Shown here in pieces: positions 63,665 through 64,000 of a DNA stretch of 64,000 nt. A program made the translations under genes and the position numbers. Source of the stretch: Apus apus (lineage: Eukaryota; Chordata; Aves; Apodiformes; Apodidae); contig NC_067285.1 in the NCBI RefSeq assembly GCF_020740795.1, positions 115,444,479-115,508,478 on the forward strand, written 5' to 3'. Positions within the stretch are counted from its first letter, which is position 1. Each line of letters starts with the position of its first letter. The notes under the pieces are model-generated. The model did not search any database. It was not told the origin of the DNA and was given only the letters and a program-made list of their open reading frames with translations.

Positions 63665-64000
63665 TCTTTCTAAATTTCTGTCTAAATTTGTCTCTCATCC
63701 CTCTCCTCCCTCTCGCCCCCTACCTCTCTGTTGCCCCTCCTCTCTGTCCCCTCCTGCCATGTCTCTGCCCCCCGTGTCCCCCTCTCTTTCTGTTCCCCCT
63801 ATCTCTGTCCCCCCGCCCCGCCCCCCTTTCTGTGCTCCTCCTTGTCTGTCCCCTCCGCTTGTCTGTCCCCCCCGTCTGTTCCCCTCCTCTGTCTCTCCCT
63901 TCCTCTGTTCCCCCTTCTCCATTCCCCATCTGTCACCCCCTTTCCCCACCCTCTTTGTTCTTCCCTCCCCCTTATCTGTTCCCCCCTCTCCGTCCCCACC
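63665..64000. repeat. Pyrimidine-rich minisatellite at the right edge
   Basis: CTCTGTCCCC-like units in C/T-rich DNA (TCTGTCCCC, TGTTCCCCC), continuing off the window. Apparent minus-strand proteins rich in Gly/Glu/Arg are composition artefacts. Confidence 0.85.

Overview
The window is vertebrate nuclear DNA, most likely from a bird. The evidence is intron-split genes with GT-AG borders, CpG-island promoters, and several CR1 LINE 3' ends with the avian-type terminal motif (ATTCTATGATTCT-like). No bacterial operons, rRNA, tRNA or CRISPR were seen. I reconstructed exons by joining open frames at splice sites and checking that intron phases agree. Family calls rest on remembered protein motifs, not on a search.

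Left part (1-20.1 kb): the minus strand carries a paralogue of O-GlcNAcase (OGA-like). Its first coding exon lies at 10450 and it runs off the left edge before any HAT-like C-terminal part. Its GH84 catalytic domain looks intact. One intron appears to be GC-AG, and the linker contains a 13-residue coding minisatellite. About 2.9 kb away and divergently oriented is DOK1 (13367-19637, plus), complete in five coding exons with a PH domain, an IRS-type PTB domain and a YxxP-rich tail.

Middle part (20-50.4 kb): M1AP lies on the minus strand, tail-to-tail with DOK1. It is complete in nine coding exons (525 residues predicted) plus a non-coding first exon in a CpG island near 50.2 kb. Its introns hold CR1 fragments, an LTR-like element inserted in a CR1 copy, and a GC-rich LTR-like island. 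DOK1 beside M1AP matches the human 2p13 order; in human, LOXL3 stands where the OGA-like gene stands here.

Right part (50.4-64 kb): no protein gene is recognised. A second CpG-rich block (51.69-52.19 kb) is followed by a TATA-like motif and a roughly 5 kb plus-strand region. That region has two diverged direct copies of a ~2.2-kb unit and a chain of 40-60-nt candidate mini-exons with good splice sites. It looks like an unidentified spliced RNA or a fast-evolving gene. After 3 kb of AT-rich sequence comes a third CpG island (61.57-61.8 kb), where pyrimidine-rich DNA switches abruptly to purine-rich DNA. The window ends in a pyrimidine-rich minisatellite.

Functionally the recognised genes are independent: nutrient-linked O-GlcNAc removal, tyrosine-kinase adaptor signalling, and meiotic recombination. 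No shared pathway is implied.
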